A DNA stretch of 64,000 nt from Natrialba sp. SSL1. Lineage in GTDB: Archaea > Halobacteriota > Halobacteria > Halobacteriales > Natrialbaceae. Numbering within the stretch: the first letter of the stretch is position 1; every line of letters begins with the position of its first letter. Below are positions 62,677 to 64,000 of the stretch, one piece after another. The stretch spans positions 1 to 64,000 of the forward strand of contig NZ_MASN01000017.1 of assembly GCF_001861355.1 (NCBI RefSeq). Reading direction: 5' to 3'. The notes under the pieces were generated by a model, which was not told where the DNA came from, did not search any database, and saw nothing but the letters and a program-made list of their open reading frames with translations. A program made the position numbers and the translations under genes.

Positions 62677-63001
62677 CCCTCGAAATCGTCGGGTCGGCCC
62701 TGTCGTTGTCACACAGGGGTACTCGAGTACACCACCGTTTCCCACATCCCAACCACGCCCACGACGGTGGCCGGTTCACGACGTGCACCGACTGTGACCG
62801 CTGTCTAGAAACCCTTTAGTCCGTGCCGCGGGAAGCGACGGTGGGAAGCGCACGGCCGCAAATCTGACAGTGCCACTCGCTTGGGTGGCTTGGGATTGCG
62901 GAAGTGCATCTTGCACGGAGCCGGATTGCGGTCGACTGGGTCATGCGATCCAGTGCGAGCGCTATCCATCCGAGCGGTCAGTGCGGTTCCTATCCTCACC
63001 A
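62677..63001 (+). other. Long rps15 leader region with repeats and hairpins
   Basis: No gene is supported in these bases. A promoter-like gaaacccttta (62808-62818) points right, with rps15 starting at 63002, so the transcript would carry a leader of about 160 bases. The region has hairpins GCCAC/GTGGC (62872-62876, 62885-62889) and GTGCA/TGCAC (62904-62908, 62912-62916), a pair CCGTGC/GCACGG (62821-62826, 62850-62855), and direct repeats GGGAAGCG (62830, 62843) and GGATTGCGG (62893, 62923). It may be a structured RNA leader, but could be chance. Confidence 0.45.
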
Positions 63002-63472
63002 ATGGCACGAATGCATACCCGCCGTCGTGGCTCGTCCGGTTCGGACAAGCCATCGGCAGACGAACCACCGGAGTGGAGCGACGTCGACCCAGCAGATGTC
63101 GAAGAACGGGTCGTCGAACTGGCAGCACAGGGGCACGACCCGAGTCAGATCGGCATCAAGCTGCGTGACGAAGGCGTCACCGGCACCCCCGTCCCTGACG
63201 TGAAGCTGGTAACCGACAAGAAGATCACCGAGATTCTCGAGGAGAACGACGCCAAGGCGGACGTTCCCGAGGACCTTCGGAACCTGATGGAGCGTGCGGT
63301 CCGACTGCGCGAGCACGTCCAGGAGAACCCACAGGACTACCAGAACAAGCGCGCGCTGCAGAACACGGAGTCGAAAGTTCGTCGCCTCGTCGACTACTAC
63401 CGAGGCAACGAGCTCGAGCCGGACTTCACGTACTCCTACGAGGTTGCGGTCGACCTCCTCGAGGAGCACTGA
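63002..63472 (+). CDS. rps15: 30S ribosomal protein S15
   Basis: A 156-residue archaeal/eukaryal-type S15 (S13e/uS15). It starts MARMHTRRRGSSGSDKP, as in all archaeal S15, and has the N-terminal extension of about 60 residues plus the bacterial-S15-like core (DLRNLMERAVRLREHVQENPQDYQNKRALQNTESKVRRLVDYYRG, about 95-139). It binds 16S rRNA on the small-subunit platform. The ATG at 63002 is clear; an open frame reaching further upstream is incidental, since the conserved start is here. A structured leader may precede it. Confidence 0.96.
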   Translation: MARMHTRRRGSSGSDKPSADEPPEWSDVDPADVEERVVELAAQGHDPSQIGIKLRDEGVTGTPVPDVKLVTDKKITEILEENDAKADVPEDLRNLMERAVRLREHVQENPQDYQNKRALQNTESKVRRLVDYYRGNELEPDFTYSYEVAVDLLEEH

Positions 63473-63579
63473 GTTCTGAGCTGGGAACGAAGACAGACGG
63501 GAGGAGCTGGAACCTAGAACCCGGACGCTGCGTCCGTAGCGTCCGCAGGTGACCCGCGACCGCGAACACGACACCCACA

Positions 63580-64000
63580 ATGTCCACGAACGGCCACCCG
63601 GATCAGGAATCGGACACCGAGTTCGGTTCCGACGCCGACATCGCTGTGACAGCCGCCACCGCCATCGAGAGCGCCGGCTTCGTCCGCGTCATCACGCGGG
63701 CCGACGGCGACGCCCTCGCGGCCAGCGGCCTGCTTACGGCAGCACTCTCGGTGACTAACACGCCGTTCCAGGTGACCGTCGGTCGGACGATCGCCGACCG
63801 AACCGAGCGCGCAACGCGCCGGACCAACACCGACGCCGACGCCGACGCTGACACTGGCGACGACAGTGACGAACTGACCGTCGTCTTCGGCACGGTCGAC
63901 GAACCGGCGCGCAAGCACGCCATCCGCCTCGATTCCGACGAGCGGCCGGCCACGCTCGCAGCAGCCGATACGGTTCGCGAACTCGGTTCGACGGGATCGG
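63580..64000 (+). CDS. DHH/RecJ-like protein, N-terminal part (3' end outside window)
   Basis: The first 140 codons of a protein that runs off the window. VRVITRADGDALAASGLLTAAL (about 35-56) resembles the first DHH motif of RecJ-like nucleases/phosphodiesterases (usually DADGIASAALL). In haloarchaea a RecJ-like gene usually follows rps15, which supports the call. An Asp/Ala/Thr repeat (TDADADADTGDDSDE, about 86-100) marks a loop. The metal-binding Asp set is only partly visible, so identity is tentative. Confidence 0.65.
   Translation, partial: MSTNGHPDQESDTEFGSDADIAVTAATAIESAGFVRVITRADGDALAASGLLTAALSVTNTPFQVTVGRTIADRTERATRRTNTDADADADTGDDSDELTVVFGTVDEPARKHAIRLDSDERPATLAAADTVRELGSTGS

Noticed and set aside
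62870-63001. In-frame extension of S15
   Set aside because: The archaeal S15 start MARMH is conserved; upstream codons are Cys/Trp-rich and not S15-like.

Overview
This window comes from the chromosome of an extremely halophilic archaeon (class Halobacteria). The evidence is high GC, very acidic predicted proteins, TATA boxes close to start codons (leaderless genes), archaeosine-precursor genes, a two-subunit 2-oxoacid:ferredoxin oxidoreductase, SpoVT/AbrB-PhoU fusion proteins, twin-arginine-type lipoprotein leaders and an archaeal-type S15. A member of the Natrialbales (Natrinema/Haloterrigena type) is my guess. I see no rRNA, CRISPR array, intact transposon or replication origin. Most of the window reads as ordinary core chromosome; the stretch 51.3-54.3 kb is different in composition.

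Layout. 0-6 kb: end of an aldehyde dehydrogenase, small conserved halophilic genes, an AbrB-PhoU regulator, an ATP-NAD kinase-like gene and a CinA-type molybdopterin-domain gene. 6.2-8.9 kb: a winged-helix regulator followed by queD-queE-queC, which make preQ0 for archaeosine in tRNA; a 9-bp inverted repeat sits just before queD. 8.9-16.7 kb: a beta-helix protein with a tiny lipoprotein, an iron alcohol dehydrogenase overlapping a ring-cleavage-type dioxygenase, a four-cysteine mini-protein overlapping a beta-keto acid cleavage enzyme, mobA and an O6-alkylguanine alkyltransferase-like gene. 16.7-20.6 kb: three overlapping NMT1/THI5-like binding-protein genes with no signal peptide and no transporter, plus a VOC gene and a divergent cupin. 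20.6-31.3 kb: a DMT exporter, an orphan NosL, then the phosphate region: AbrB-PhoU, pstS-pstC-pstA-pstB-phoU and another AbrB-PhoU.

31.5-50.6 kb: Lrp-type regulator, LolA-like lipoproteins, korAB, a PHP phosphoesterase, the aromatic amino-acid genes aroC, aroA and tyrA spaced among unrelated genes, an M24 peptidase, an Rsm22-family methyltransferase and surE. 50.9-54.3 kb: a small HTH gene, a DUF1328 membrane peptide with striking palindromes upstream, an R2-like ligand-binding oxidase and a Bat-type HTH regulator, in AT-richer DNA. 54.3-61.4 kb: three overlapping genes that look like an archaeal AddAB-type helicase-nuclease in which the AddB partner is split in two. 61.4-64 kb: a membrane-anchored hypothetical, tRNA-Ala(GGC), rps15 with a long, possibly structured leader, and the start of a DHH/RecJ-like gene.

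The two most promising candidates for undescribed systems are the split-AddAB-like operon (54261-61364) and the leaderless THI5-like triad (16685-20612). A window-wide oddity is the great excess of the 8-bp palindrome ACTCGAGT.
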